Counted from the first letter of the stretch, positions 8,298 through 17,464 are shown. The stretch: DNA of 64,000 nucleotides from Kutzneria sp044547355 (GCF_044547355.1 NZ_JBIUAG010000010.1:248001-312000), one strand, 5' to 3'. The notes: generated from the sequence alone by a model not told the origin. Numbers and translations are program-made.

Positions 8298-9221
8298 GTG
8301 TCGTCAATCGAGTTTCGAGTGGCCAAGAGTATTGCGCCGAGCGACAACAGCACGAGTGTGGTGATTCCGCCGACGGGGAGTCCTCAATTTTCTCTGAAGG
8401 GTTTGGACCTGGCCCGCTACGTCGATGTTCCTTTTGCGGAGCACTCGCACAGGTCTCTGCTGCTCGACCTGTTGGTCCCTGTCGGGCCCGGCCCGAAGCC
8501 GTTGGTTGTCTATGTCACCGGCGGCGGATTTGTGGACGCCGACAAGGGGAACGCGCAGCACCTGCGCACGTGCCTGGCTGAAAGCGGATTTGCGGTGGCC
8601 AGCATCCAGTACCGCACCGTGGGGGAGGGGGCGGTATACACCGACGGGATCGCGGATGTCCAGGATGCCGTCGCGTTCCTGCGTGCGAAAGCCGAGGATT
8701 TCGGGTTCGATGGCGCCCGGGTCGGTCTCCTGGGGGAGTCGGCGGGAGGCTATCTCGTCACCATGGCCGGCCTGGAGCACACGCCCGGTGTGCAGGCCGT
8801 TGTGAACAAGTTCGGCATCGTCGACTTCGGGACCATCGCCGAGGATTACGATGCGGACATGCAGGCTGCCCTGGACGGGGCGGACTACCCGTTGGCGCTG
8901 TACCTGCACGGCAAGGGCACGGGAAAGACCGTGCACGACCTGGTCCCCGACGCCAGTCCGCTCAACCACATCACCGACGAGGCGCCCGCGTTCCAGATCT
9001 GGCATGGCACGGCCGACTGCATCATCTCGCCGTCGCAGACGCTTCGGCTGCACAACGCACTTCGCGAAGCCGGGGTGGACAGCACTCGCTATGTGCTGGA
9101 CGGGGCCGATCATGGCGATGTGTCGGCCCTGCTGGGCCGCCCGGACGAGGCGCTGCCGTGGTACACCGAGCAGGTCGTCGGGCTGACCGTCGACTTCTTC
9201 CGCAAACACCTTGAGAACTGA
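8298..9221 (+). CDS. Alpha/beta hydrolase (BD-FAE/esterase-lipase type)
   Basis: 307 residues. Oxyanion motif 'YVTGGGFVDADKG' at ~75, nucleophile elbow GESAGG at ~150, then the acid 'WHGTADCIISPSQ' and the His in 'LDGADHGDV', giving a full Ser-Asp-His triad. The fold matches carboxylesterases/BD-FAE-type lipases; substrate unknown. No signal peptide, so cytoplasmic. The start could be ATG 8292 or GTG 8298; GTG is preferred because GGGAG at 8287-8291 abuts the ATG but has a six-base spacing to the GTG. Its upstream region holds a strong promoter with duplicated operators, so expression is probably inducible. Confidence 0.8.
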   Translation: MSSIEFRVAKSIAPSDNSTSVVIPPTGSPQFSLKGLDLARYVDVPFAEHSHRSLLLDLLVPVGPGPKPLVVYVTGGGFVDADKGNAQHLRTCLAESGFAVASIQYRTVGEGAVYTDGIADVQDAVAFLRAKAEDFGFDGARVGLLGESAGGYLVTMAGLEHTPGVQAVVNKFGIVDFGTIAEDYDADMQAALDGADYPLALYLHGKGTGKTVHDLVPDASPLNHITDEAPAFQIWHGTADCIISPSQTLRLHNALREAGVDSTRYVLDGADHGDVSALLGRPDEALPWYTEQVVGLTVDFFRKHLEN

Positions 9222-9268
9222 CCTGCCGCTTCGAGGTCGATCGAGCGTAGCTCTCGTTGACGCCACCG

Positions 9269-9307
9269 GCCGTGACCGTACGTCCACTGTGGACGTACGG
9301 TCACGGC
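9269..9307. terminator. 39-nt perfect palindrome downstream of the hydrolase
   Basis: Bases 9269-9307 form a perfect dyad: 19-base arms around a single central T, containing the core TCCACTGTGGA. It starts 47 bases after the hydrolase stop. The RNA hairpin would be very stable and could terminate transcription in either direction; there is no T-tract, as is often the case in actinomycetes. A protein-binding role is not excluded. Confidence 0.5.
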
Positions 9308-9353
9308 GGGAACCCAGCCCTGCTTGAGCTCGGCGAGGCCGACCACCCGCACC

Positions 9354-9546
9354 CATGCCAAGGTGCTGGTGTCCGACCTCCGAGCGGCCGTCGCCCGTCG
9401 CGGCCCCGACGGCACCGCCACCGTGTTGGTCACCGATCTCCTCCACGCCAGCCCGAGTTCACCGCCCTTTGGCACACCGGCGACGTCGCCGTCCGCCGCG
9501 GCGACCGCGAACGCGTCGTCCACCGCGGAGACGGCGCGACCGCCTG
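9354..9546 (+). pseudogene. Decayed MmyB-type (XRE) regulator C-terminal fragment
   Basis: In one frame the DNA reads 'DLRAAVARRGPDGTATVLV' followed by TDLLHAS; after a frameshift near 9445 it continues 'PEFTALWHTGDVAVRRGD' and RERVVHRGDG. Joined, this matches the C-terminal MmyB ligand-binding domain of actinomycete XRE regulators (Arg/Asp-rich helix, SPEF..LW..HDV, R...H..VG). Neither a helix-turn-helix nor a start is present. The rest of the 9222-9806 gap holds the palindrome at 9269-9307 and no other convincing gene. Confidence 0.45.
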
Positions 9547-9806
9547 ACGGCCGAGTCGTGCAGGACCGGGACCGTGTCCGGGCTCAGCGAGAATGCGTCG
9601 CGCCTGGCGAACCCCGAGGGCCATACCGCGATTGTCCGGATGAGTCAACCTCAACTGCGCCGCGGACTGTGAACAAGAGTCTTTGACGACCGTCGTGGGT
9701 GAATGTAGGTTCGGGGCGTCTGGCTCGACTGTCCACGGTGGAATCTGCCTGGCCTGTGCTTGGCTGCTGGTCACGCGGTTGCGTGACGCGGCCGGAGGGG
9801 TGGGTA

Positions 9807-12644
9807 ATGTCTGTCTCGCAGGATGAGAGAACGCTGCGCCCGTCGGACGACCCGGGGGCGGATCCGGGCGCCCTGCGGATATCCCTGCTGGGGCCGGTGC
9901 GCGCGTGGCGGGCCGGCGACGAGGTCGAAATCGGTTTCGCCCAGCGCAAAGCGGTGTTGGCGATGCTGGCGTTGCAGGCGGGCCGCTCGGTCAGCAGGAG
10001 CGAGCTCGTGGACGCCGTCTGGGGAGACGAGCCACCCGCGAGCGCACAGGGCGGCATTTACACGCACATTTCCGCCCTGCGCGCGGTGCTCGAGCCGGAC
10101 CGGCCGTCTCGCTCCGAGGGAACGCTGCTCACGTCGGCGGGGTCGGGCTACCGGCTGACGCTGCCCGCCGGCGTGGTCGATGTCGATTCGTTTCAGCGGC
10201 TGCGCGATGACGCGAGGGCGTGCCGCAACAACCGCGACGTCGACGGCGAGCTCGCCGCACTCGATGCCGCGCTGGCGCTGTGGCGTGGCGACGCGCTGGA
10301 CGGAGTTCCCGGTCCCTTCGCGGCCAGGCAGCGGACCCGGCTCACCGAACTGAAGCTCGACGCGGTCGAACGGCGTGCGCGCATTCTGCTCAACGCGGGC
10401 CGGCCGTACCCGCTGATCGACGGGCTGCACGAGCTCACGGTCAAGCACCCGCTGCGGGAAGGCCTGCACGGGCTCCTGATGCTGGCCCTGTACCTGACCG
10501 GCCGGCGGCAGGCCGCCATCGGCGCCTTCCACCGGATGCGCCACGCGACGATCGAGAGCCTCGGCACGGAACCCGGCCCGGCGCTGACCGCGCTGCACGC
10601 CAAGATCGTGCGTGACGACCCGGTGCTGCGGTGGACCGTCGACGGCGTGCCCGGCGTGACCCGGCCGATCCCGCTGGTCACCAAGACGCCGCGGACCGCC
10701 GCGCGCCGCCTGATCGGCCGGGAGACGGAGACCGCGGCGGTCCGCACCGCGGTCACTGCGCTGGGCCGGGGGACCGGTGGCGTCGTGTGGCTCGAAGGCG
10801 AGCAGGGCATCGGCAAGACGGCGGTGCTGAGAGAGGCGCTTGCCAACACCCGCGGGTGCCAGCTCGCCTGGGCCGCCGCCGACGAGCTCGGGCAGGCCGT
10901 ACCCCTCCGGGTGCTGGTCGAAGGTCTGGACGTGACCAGGTTGTCGCCGGACCCGCGCCGGGCCGCGCTGGCCGCCGCCGTCCGTGAGCTCGAATCCTCG
11001 TCCACCGCTGAGGAGCCGGCCGAGGGCCTCATCGCGCTGGTCCACCAGTTGTGCGCGGACGGGCCGCTGATCTTGGTGGTCGACCAGCTGCACTGGGCGG
11101 ACTCGATGAGCCTGCACGTGGTGCGGCGCCTGGCCGCCGAGACCGCGAGACTGCCGCTGCTGCTCATCACCGCGCTCCGGCCGGTGCCCAGTCGGGCGGA
11201 GGTCGACCGGACGCGCCTGGCCCTGCGGCCGCACGCCCAGGTGATCGCGCTCGGGCCGTTGCCCGACGCCGCGGTCGAGGAGCTGGTCGCCACGGCCGTC
11301 GAGGCCGTCCCCGGGCCGGGCCTGCGGGGGCTGGCCCCGCAGGCGGCGGGAAACCCTTGGCTGCTCGAGGTTCTCGTCGAGCAGCTGGTCAGTGTCGGAG
11401 CGGTGGTGACCGACCGTGGCCGGGCCGACATCAGGAACCGCAAACCGCAGCCGAACCAGTGCTCGATCGTCGACGTGATCCAGGACCACATGCAGACCGT
11501 GCCCGAACCAGTGCGGGAGCTGCTGGGCTGGGCGTCGCTGTGCGGCGACGCGTTCACCCTCGTGGAGATCACCGCGGCCCTCACGATGCCCGCGGACGAG
11601 GTGTCCGCCGCGCTGGCCGAGGCCGTCACGGGCGGTTACCTGCGGTCGTGCGGCGGCGAGTTCTCGTTCCGGCACAAGATGATCCAGCGCGCCTACTACG
11701 GCCGGTACACCTCGGCGGTCCGAGGCTCCCTGCACCGCCAGCTCGCCGAGGCGTGGGCCGCCGTCGACACGCCGCCGGAGCGGGTGGCCGAGCAGCTGAT
11801 GCTCGCGCCGATCGACAACAGTTCCTGGCTCGACGACTGGTTGACCGCCAACTCCGCCGCGCTTGCGGTGCGGGCTCCGCGGCTGGCTTCGGCCCTGACC
11901 AGCCGAATCCTGTCCTCGGACGCGCTGTCGGCCGCGCGCAGGAACACGTTCTCCGTGTCGCTGGACAAGCCCGCGGCGTGGCGTGAGGACGGCTCGGACT
12001 TCAGCCGGGACCTGTGCGCCCGGTACTGGCGCGGACAGTGGGAGGAAGCGCTCACCGCGCTGACCGAGCTGCGGCTGACCCACGGCACCGTCGCGCTGAT
12101 CTGCGCCCATCGCGGCAACACGGACGAAGCCGCTGCCCAACTGGACCTCGTGGCGCCGGATCCTGAGGGCCGGCGGGAGTCCGGCACGGTGATCGCGGCG
12201 CGGGCGCTGCTCGCCGAACAGCGTGGCGAACCGGGCGAGGCCTGCGAGCTGCTCGCGGAACTGCTCGATCCGGCGGAGGACCGCGTCCGCTGGCTTCCCT
12301 GGCTGGTCCGCCTGGCCGTGGAACAGGGGTTCGACGCCATCGCCCAGCGTGCCGTCACGGCGGCCGAGAACGGCCCACGGACGACTGCGCGGCACTGCCG
12401 CGCGCTGCTCGACCGGGATCCCGACGCGGTGCTCGCCGTGGCCGAGGAACATCGGCGGGCCGGCTGGGAGTTCGCCTACGCGCAGGCGGCGGAGGACGCC
12501 GCGGTCCTGCTCGCCGGGCAGGGCCGGCCGGAGGACGCGGCGACCGCGCTCGACGCCGCGGGGAGGTGCTTCACCCGACTGCGGGCCGGCTGGGACGTGC
12601 GGCGCGCCGAGTCGCGCCGCGATCGGGTGGCCGACCGTGTTTGA
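9807..12644 (+). CDS. SARP-family regulator with AAA/STAND ATPase domain (first of tandem pair)
   Basis: 945 residues from ATG 9807, preceded by GGAGGGG; an in-frame GTG further upstream lacks a ribosome site. Domain order: OmpR-type winged helix at ~15-100 ('GFAQRKAVLAMLALQAG', 'LVDAVWGDEPP'), bacterial transcriptional activation domain at ~115-260 (VDVDSFQRLRDDARA, ALWRGDALDGVPGPF), then an ATPase with Walker A GEQGIGKTA at ~332 and Walker B 'LILVVDQLHWAD', and an alpha-helical C-terminus. This is the AfsR/large-SARP architecture that activates secondary-metabolite genes from direct repeats near the -35. It overlaps the next SARP gene by eight bases and lies upstream of the PKS-like operon, a plausible target. 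Confidence 0.88.
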   Translation: MSVSQDERTLRPSDDPGADPGALRISLLGPVRAWRAGDEVEIGFAQRKAVLAMLALQAGRSVSRSELVDAVWGDEPPASAQGGIYTHISALRAVLEPDRPSRSEGTLLTSAGSGYRLTLPAGVVDVDSFQRLRDDARACRNNRDVDGELAALDAALALWRGDALDGVPGPFAARQRTRLTELKLDAVERRARILLNAGRPYPLIDGLHELTVKHPLREGLHGLLMLALYLTGRRQAAIGAFHRMRHATIESLGTEPGPALTALHAKIVRDDPVLRWTVDGVPGVTRPIPLVTKTPRTAARRLIGRETETAAVRTAVTALGRGTGGVVWLEGEQGIGKTAVLREALANTRGCQLAWAAADELGQAVPLRVLVEGLDVTRLSPDPRRAALAAAVRELESSSTAEEPAEGLIALVHQLCADGPLILVVDQLHWADSMSLHVVRRLAAETARLPLLLITALRPVPSRAEVDRTRLALRPHAQVIALGPLPDAAVEELVATAVEAVPGPGLRGLAPQAAGNPWLLEVLVEQLVSVGAVVTDRGRADIRNRKPQPNQCSIVDVIQDHMQTVPEPVRELLGWASLCGDAFTLVEITAALTMPADEVSAALAEAVTGGYLRSCGGEFSFRHKMIQRAYYGRYTSAVRGSLHRQLAEAWAAVDTPPERVAEQLMLAPIDNSSWLDDWLTANSAALAVRAPRLASALTSRILSSDALSAARRNTFSVSLDKPAAWREDGSDFSRDLCARYWRGQWEEALTALTELRLTHGTVALICAHRGNTDEAAAQLDLVAPDPEGRRESGTVIAARALLAEQRGEPGEACELLAELLDPAEDRVRWLPWLVRLAVEQGFDAIAQRAVTAAENGPRTTARHCRALLDRDPDAVLAVAEEHRRAGWEFAYAQAAEDAAVLLAGQGRPEDAATALDAAGRCFTRLRAGWDVRRAESRRDRVADRV

Positions 12645-14709
12645 CACGCTGTTCCGGATCGATCTCCTGGGCGATGTGCGGGCCCGGCTGGAGCACCAGG
12701 AGGTCCAGCTCGGCCCCCCGCGGCAGCGGGCGGTCTTCGCCGTGCTCGCCGACCACCTCGGCCAGCTCGTCACCCGGGACGAGCTGATCCACAGCGTGTG
12801 GGGAGCCACGCCGCCCGCGAGCGCCGACGGCAACGTGCACACCTACATCTCCGGCCTGCGCCGGGTCCTGGAACCGGAGCGGGCGCGCTGGTCCGGTGGC
12901 GAGATGCTGGTGTCCGAGCCGCCCGGCTACCGGCTGCGGCTGCCGCGCGCCAGCACCGACCTCGCCGCATTCCACCGCCTGCGGGACCGGGCGGGCGAGC
13001 GGCAGGCGGCGGATGATCACGAAGGAGCGGTGCAGCAGCTGGATTCCGCCCTCGCGTTGTGGCGCGGCGAGGCGTTCGGCGGTGTGCCCGGCCCGTTCGC
13101 CGAACGGCGCCGCGCCGAGCTCGGCGAGGAACGCCTCGCCGTGGTGGAGCTGCGCGTCCAGAACCTGCTCGCGCTCGGCGAGCACAGCGACCTGGTGCCC
13201 GAACTCGAGGCGCTGGCGCACGAACACCCGCTGCGGGAATCGGTGTGGGAGTCGCTGATCGTCGCGTTGCAGCGCGGCGGACGCCGGATGGAGGCGCTGG
13301 ACCGGATCGCGCACCTGCGCGACATCCTGCGCAAGCAGCTCGGGGTCGAACCCGGCGCGCCGATCCGCCGGCTGCACCAGCAACTGCTCGCCGGCGATCC
13401 GGCCCTCGCGATGCCGGAGCCGAACATCGGCCGCCGGGCGAAGGCCGACCTGCTCTCGACCGTGCCCGAGGGGGTCGCCCGGCCGCAGCTGGTGGGGCGG
13501 GACCTCGAAACCGCGAAACTGTGCTCGCACGTCAACGAGGTCCAGGCCAGGCGTGGGCGTGCGGTGCTCGTGGAAGGTGCGACGGGGGTGGGCAAGTCGG
13601 CGCTGCTGACCTCGATCGACCCGAGCCGCTGCCATCTCGCGTGGGCGGTGGCGGGCGAGCGCGGGCCGGAGCCGCTCGGCGTGCTGAGTCGGGCGCTCGG
13701 CCTCGGGCCGGCCGCCTCGATCACCGCGAACGATGTGCTCCGGCGCGTCGAGCAGTTGTGTGTCACCGCGTCGCTGGTGCTCGTGGTGGACGACCTGCAC
13801 GAGGCCGACGAGGCCAGTCTGCTCGTGTGGGATCAGCTGTCCGTGGCCAGCAGATCGCTGCCGCTGCTGCTGATCGCGACGTCACCGTCCGATGTGGACA
13901 GTGCGGCGTTCGCCCGGCTGCGGCGCGGCATGGCCGCCCGCGAGGACGTCATCGTGCCGTTGCGGCCGTTGAGCCTGGCCGCCTCCGCCCAGCTCGTCCG
14001 TCAGGTCGTCGGCGTGCCGCCGGGGCCGGCGCTGCGGGCGCTGATCACCACCGCGCTGGGCAACCCGCTGGTGTTGCGGCAGACGATCGCGACACTGGTC
14101 CGCGACAACGCCGTCCGCATCGGCGACGGCGTCGTCGACCTGTGCGACGGCGTCGGCTCGGCGTCGGCCGAACGTGTGCTCGTGGCGTCGATGACCGCCC
14201 GGCTGGCCCGGTTGTCCGGCTCGACGCTGGAGACATTGCGCGTGGCCGCCGTGCTCGGCATGCGGTTCACCACCGCCGAGCTCGCCGCCGTCGTCGGCCG
14301 GCAGCCGTCACAGCTGCTCGACGTGCTGGACGAGGCGATCCGCGCGAAGGTGCTCGCGCACGTCGGCCAGCGCCTGACCTTCGCCCATCCGCTGCAACGC
14401 CGAGCGCTCTACGACGGCACCCCGCCGGATGTGCTGCCGACATTGCACCGCCGGGCCGCTCGGTCGCTGGCCGACGCGAGGGCGCGGGTCGAGCGAGTCT
14501 GCGACCAGCTCGCTGCGGTCAGCGACGGGCAGCTGGAGCCATGGGTGGTGGACTGGCTGGTGGCCAACGACGACGAACTCGCCGCCTGCGCCTGCCTGCC
14601 CATGTTCTGGATCCTCAACCAGGCCCTGGACACCTGCCCGGCCGAGCATCCGCACCGCGGTGTGGTGGTGGCGATGCGGGCCCGCTTCTTCGGCCGGCTC
14701 GGCGCCTGA
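12637..14709 (+). CDS. Second SARP-AAA regulator, overlapping the first
   Basis: 690 residues from GTG 12637, which lies inside the last codons of the preceding gene. Same plan: winged helix at ~5-95 ('LGPPRQRAVFAVLADHLG', 'LIHSVWGATPP'), activation domain at ~105-245 (STDLAAFHRLRDRAG, ALWRGEAFGGVPGPF), ATPase with Walker A VEGATGVGKSALL at ~312 and Walker B LVLVVDDLHEAD. It is shorter than its neighbour and ends soon after the ATPase/winged segment without a TPR tail. The clear similarity and overlap indicate tandem duplication and obligate co-expression, perhaps as a heteromer. It ends three bases from the convergent LuxR gene. Confidence 0.87.
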   Translation: MFDTLFRIDLLGDVRARLEHQEVQLGPPRQRAVFAVLADHLGQLVTRDELIHSVWGATPPASADGNVHTYISGLRRVLEPERARWSGGEMLVSEPPGYRLRLPRASTDLAAFHRLRDRAGERQAADDHEGAVQQLDSALALWRGEAFGGVPGPFAERRRAELGEERLAVVELRVQNLLALGEHSDLVPELEALAHEHPLRESVWESLIVALQRGGRRMEALDRIAHLRDILRKQLGVEPGAPIRRLHQQLLAGDPALAMPEPNIGRRAKADLLSTVPEGVARPQLVGRDLETAKLCSHVNEVQARRGRAVLVEGATGVGKSALLTSIDPSRCHLAWAVAGERGPEPLGVLSRALGLGPAASITANDVLRRVEQLCVTASLVLVVDDLHEADEASLLVWDQLSVASRSLPLLLIATSPSDVDSAAFARLRRGMAAREDVIVPLRPLSLAASAQLVRQVVGVPPGPALRALITTALGNPLVLRQTIATLVRDNAVRIGDGVVDLCDGVGSASAERVLVASMTARLARLSGSTLETLRVAAVLGMRFTTAELAAVVGRQPSQLLDVLDEAIRAKVLAHVGQRLTFAHPLQRRALYDGTPPDVLPTLHRRAARSLADARARVERVCDQLAAVSDGQLEPWVVDWLVANDDELAACACLPMFWILNQALDTCPAEHPHRGVVVAMRARFFGRLGA

Positions 14710-14712
14710 CGA

Positions 14713-15336
14713 TCAGATGACGCCGGCCCGCATGGCGTGGGCGACGGCGTGCGGCCGGCTGCGCGCCCGCAGCCGGGTGGTGATCACGGAGATTATCTTC
14801 TTCACGGTCCGCTCCGAACAGCACAGGCTGTGGGCGATCTCGGTGGTGTCGAGCCCGTCCGCCATCATCCGCAGCACTTCGACCTGCCTCGGCTCCAGGT
14901 TCGCGCCGACCAGCCCGCTCGGCTCCAGCAGCTCCCGGTGGAGCCGCTCGGCGTGCTCGACGAGCTGCCCGAGCAGGTTCGGCGGCAGGGCCGCCCCGCC
15001 GGCCGCCGCGCACCGCACGGCGTGGGCCATGCGGCCGTCGACGGCGGCGGCCCTCGGCAGGATCGACACGACCCGGCAGTCCAACGCCGCCAGCAGGTCG
15101 CCGTCCTTGAGCTGGTTGACCAGCAGCACCACCGGTCTGCGGACCTCGGCGGCGGTGGCGCGCATCGCCTGCACCTCGCCGGCCGACAGCCGTTCGAACG
15201 CGGCCACGACGACGTCCGCCCGCGACTGCTGCGGCGGCGGCAGCAGGACCAGACCCGGCTCCGCCGCGAGACAGCTGGACACGCCCGCCTTCGTGATCGG
15301 ATCAAGCGCGCACACGCTGACCTGCACGTCTTTCAT
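14713..15336 (-). CDS. LuxR-type regulator with degenerate receiver-like N-terminus
   Basis: 207 residues. The C-terminal LuxR/NarL helix-turn-helix is clear at ~140-205 ('LEPRQVEVLRMMADGLDTTE', 'CCSERTVKKIISVITTRL', then HAVAHAMRAGVI). The N-terminal ~120 residues resemble a receiver fold (VSVCALDPITKAGVSSCL) but the strand that should end in the phospho-Asp reads ADVVVAAFERL, so classical phosphorylation is unlikely. It is the last gene of the minus-strand redox operon, 51 bases after the peroxiredoxin. A paralogue with the same C-terminal ending lies at 23421-24047, at the opposite end of that operon. Confidence 0.8.
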   Translation of the reverse strand: MKDVQVSVCALDPITKAGVSSCLAAEPGLVLLPPPQQSRADVVVAAFERLSAGEVQAMRATAAEVRRPVVLLVNQLKDGDLLAALDCRVVSILPRAAAVDGRMAHAVRCAAAGGAALPPNLLGQLVEHAERLHRELLEPSGLVGANLEPRQVEVLRMMADGLDTTEIAHSLCCSERTVKKIISVITTRLRARSRPHAVAHAMRAGVI

Positions 15337-15387
15337 GTGCCACTCCTGTTGTTCGGCCGGCCGAGGAGAAGTGTGGCGGCCCGGACT

Positions 15388-15927
15388 TCACGTGGTCTCC
15401 GGCGGCAGGTCGATCCAGTCGCCGGCCGCGGTCGGCACCGAGATCCCCGAGTCGAGCTTCTTCGGCTTGAGCGCGCTCGCGATCGCCGCCTTCCACGCCG
15501 ACTGGTTGCGCGCCTGATCAGCCTGCTGCACCTCGGCGAACCGGACTATGCCCTCGGTGTCGATCAGAAACGTGCCGCGCCGGGCGACGCCGGCGGCGTC
15601 GTTGAACGTGCCGTAGGTCGTGGCCACCTCGCCGTGCGGCCAGAAGTCCGACAGCAACGGGAACGGGTACTTCTGCTTCTGCGCCCACTGGTCCAGGCAG
15701 AACGGCGAATCCACCGAGACGCCGAGCACCTGCACGTTGTAGTTGCGGTACACCTCGATCTCGTCGCGGATCTGACACAGCTCTCCCTTGCAGATGGGAG
15801 TGAACGCGCGCGGGTAGTACACCAGCAGCACACTCTTGTCGCCGATGAACGAGGACAACGTGACCGGCTTGAGCTTGTTGTCCTCCAAGGTGAAATCGGG
15901 CGCCCGCGAGCCGACTTCCAATGCCAT
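15388..15927 (-). CDS. Peroxiredoxin (AhpC/TSA, BCP-like)
   Basis: 179 residues. The peroxidatic motif P-x3-T-x2-C is present: P39, T43 and C46 in PRAFTPIC. A second Cys, C51, follows with four residues between, the spacing of the resolving Cys in BCP-type atypical enzymes. Other family marks are 'SRAPDFTLEDN' near the N-terminus and GVSVDSPF. The enzyme would reduce peroxides using a thioredoxin, and a thioredoxin gene lies directly upstream (24-base gap). There is no signal peptide, so it is cytoplasmic. The C-terminal ~25 residues are an extension ending in 'GDWIDLPPETT'. Confidence 0.9.
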   Translation of the reverse strand: MALEVGSRAPDFTLEDNKLKPVTLSSFIGDKSVLLVYYPRAFTPICKGELCQIRDEIEVYRNYNVQVLGVSVDSPFCLDQWAQKQKYPFPLLSDFWPHGEVATTYGTFNDAAGVARRGTFLIDTEGIVRFAEVQQADQARNQSAWKAAIASALKPKKLDSGISVPTAAGDWIDLPPETT

Positions 15928-15951
15928 GGTCTGCCTCCTTGCTCCGTGCCG

Positions 15952-16374
15952 CTACGACGAGGCCGCGCGGCCGACGACCGACTGACGCACCTTCTCGACA
16001 TCGAGCGCCCGGGCCTGCCGAATCACGTCGGCGAGCGCCTGCGCGCTCAGCGAACCCTCGTGCACGAAGATCAACGCGCCCGCGCGCATCACCGCGACGG
16101 TCGGAATGGTCTTGATGTTGAACGCCGCGCCCAGCTCCAGCTGCTCGTCGGCGTCGACCGAGGCGAACACGACGTCGTCGTACGAGGCGGCGGCGTCGCG
16201 GAAGACGTCGGTGAACGCCTGGCACGGACTGCACCACTCGGCGGAGATGTCGATGACCATCACGTCGCTGGTCCGGCTCAGCTCCTGGAACGTGGACACG
16301 TCCAGCGCGATCACCTCGCGGTTGTTGCCGTTCGTCATGGCTGACCGTCCCTGTGGCTGTGTCGTGTCCGTCAT
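15952..16374 (-). CDS. Thioredoxin
   Basis: 140 residues. Active site WCSPC sits in DISAEWCSPCQAF; the usual WCGPC has Gly where this has Ser, which can shift redox potential. The cis-Pro segment IKTIPTVAVMRAG is intact. The ATG at 16374 overlaps the stop of the GTPase gene (ATGA), tying a thioredoxin translationally to a conservon, which is unusual. A second in-frame ATG lies at 16338. It probably reduces the peroxiredoxin encoded next, and may also modulate the conservon proteins (inference). Confidence 0.88.
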   Translation of the reverse strand: MTDTTQPQGRSAMTNGNNREVIALDVSTFQELSRTSDVMVIDISAEWCSPCQAFTDVFRDAAASYDDVVFASVDADEQLELGAAFNIKTIPTVAVMRAGALIFVHEGSLSAQALADVIRQARALDVEKVRQSVVGRAASS

Positions 16375-16976
16375 ACCGTCACCGGCTCGGCGACCTGCTC
16401 GACCCGCTGCATCACGTACGCGATCAGCTGCAGCAGGGTCTGCCGCACCTCGCCCCGGTCGCGCGCGTCGCAGCGCAGCACCGGGATGCTCGGGTTGATC
16501 GCCATGGCCCGCCGCACGTGTTCGAGCGGGTGGTGCAGGATTCCGTCGAAGGTGTTCACGCCCACGACGTAGGGAATCTTGCGGTTCTCGAAGAAGTCGA
16601 TGGAGCTGAACGAGTCGGACAGCCGCCGGGTGTCGGCCAGCACCACCGCGCCGAGCGCGCCGCGCACCAGGTGGTTCCACATGAACCAGAACCGTTCCTG
16701 GCCGGGCGTGCCGAACAGGTAGAGCAGGAGATCGTCGTCGAGTGCGACGCGGCCGAAGTCCATCGCCACCGTGGTCGCCACCTTGTCCGGAATCCGGGTG
16801 GTGTCGTCCAGCTCGTTGCTGACGGCCGTCATCATCGCCTCGGTCGTCAGCGGCGCGATGTCGGACACCGCGCCGACGAACGTCGTCTTGCCCACCCCGA
16901 ACCCGCCGGCGACCACGATCTTCGTGGAGGTCACCGTGCCGGACTTCTTCATGGGACCGAACTCAAGCCTCTTCAT
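16371..16976 (-). CDS. cvnD: Conservon small GTPase (CvnD-like)
   Basis: 201 residues. G1 motif GGFGVGKTT (Lys30), G3 motif FGTPGQERF, and a G4-like VNTFD in place of NKxD, as is typical of actinomycete CvnD proteins related to MglA. Conservons of Streptomyces encode a kinase-like sensor (A), a roadblock protein (B), a DUF742 protein (C) and this GTPase (D), thought to form a membrane-associated complex resembling a G-protein system. All four are present here in consecutive genes, but with C moved ahead of A. Start at 16976 is preceded by a purine-rich site. Confidence 0.92.
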   Translation of the reverse strand: MKRLEFGPMKKSGTVTSTKIVVAGGFGVGKTTFVGAVSDIAPLTTEAMMTAVSNELDDTTRIPDKVATTVAMDFGRVALDDDLLLYLFGTPGQERFWFMWNHLVRGALGAVVLADTRRLSDSFSSIDFFENRKIPYVVGVNTFDGILHHPLEHVRRAMAINPSIPVLRCDARDRGEVRQTLLQLIAYVMQRVEQVAEPVTV

Positions 16977-17002
16977 CTCGCGTTCCTCTCTGTCCGGTCC
17001 CG

Positions 17003-17464
17003 TCAGTTCGAAGCGGAACCGGCGGACACCGCCGCCGCGTCGTCCGCCCGTTCGCCGGGGGTGAGCTGGCGGCCGAACCGATCCACGAGCAGCGCCATCT
17101 CGTAGGCGATCTGGCCGATGTCGTAGCCGGGATCGGCCAGGATGCTCAGGCACGACCCGTCGCTGATCGCCATGAGCAGCATGGTGCCCGCGTCCATCTC
17201 GACGATGGTCTCCCGGACGTTGCCCGCCTCGAAGCAGCGCGCCGCGCCGTCGGTGAGGCTCAGCAGTCCTGAGGACACCGCGGCGAGCTGGTCGGCCCGG
17301 TCCTCGGGAAGCGTGCGCGAGGCGGCGATGAGCAGACCGTCCGCGGACACCGTGATGCCGTGCGCCGCGCCGGGCACGCGGTCCACGAAGTCGTTGATGA
17401 GCCACGAGCACTCGGTGACGAGCTCCTCGTAGGTCATGGCTTCCTGATTCGACTCTCCGCTCAT
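17003..17464 (-). CDS. cvnB: Conservon roadblock/LC7 protein (CvnB-like)
   Basis: 153 residues. Roadblock/LC7 fold indicated by 'LINDFVDRVPGAAHGITVSA' and DGLLIAASRTLP, then 'MDAGTMLLMAISDGSCLSIL'. Such proteins act as platforms or activators for the partner small GTPase (MglB/CvnB role). ATG 17464 overlaps the stop of the kinase-like gene (ATGA); another ATG lies nine codons in. The family and role are secure by context: it is flanked by CvnA-like and CvnD-like genes. Confidence 0.92.
   Translation of the reverse strand: MSGESNQEAMTYEELVTECSWLINDFVDRVPGAAHGITVSADGLLIAASRTLPEDRADQLAAVSSGLLSLTDGAARCFEAGNVRETIVEMDAGTMLLMAISDGSCLSILADPGYDIGQIAYEMALLVDRFGRQLTPGERADDAAAVSAGSASN

Noticed and set aside
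9771..12842. Very long open frame on the minus strand across the SARP genes (about 1000 codons)
   Set aside because: Arg/Gly/Pro/His-rich antisense shadow produced by high-GC codon bias; no family motifs, and the plus strand has convincing domains.
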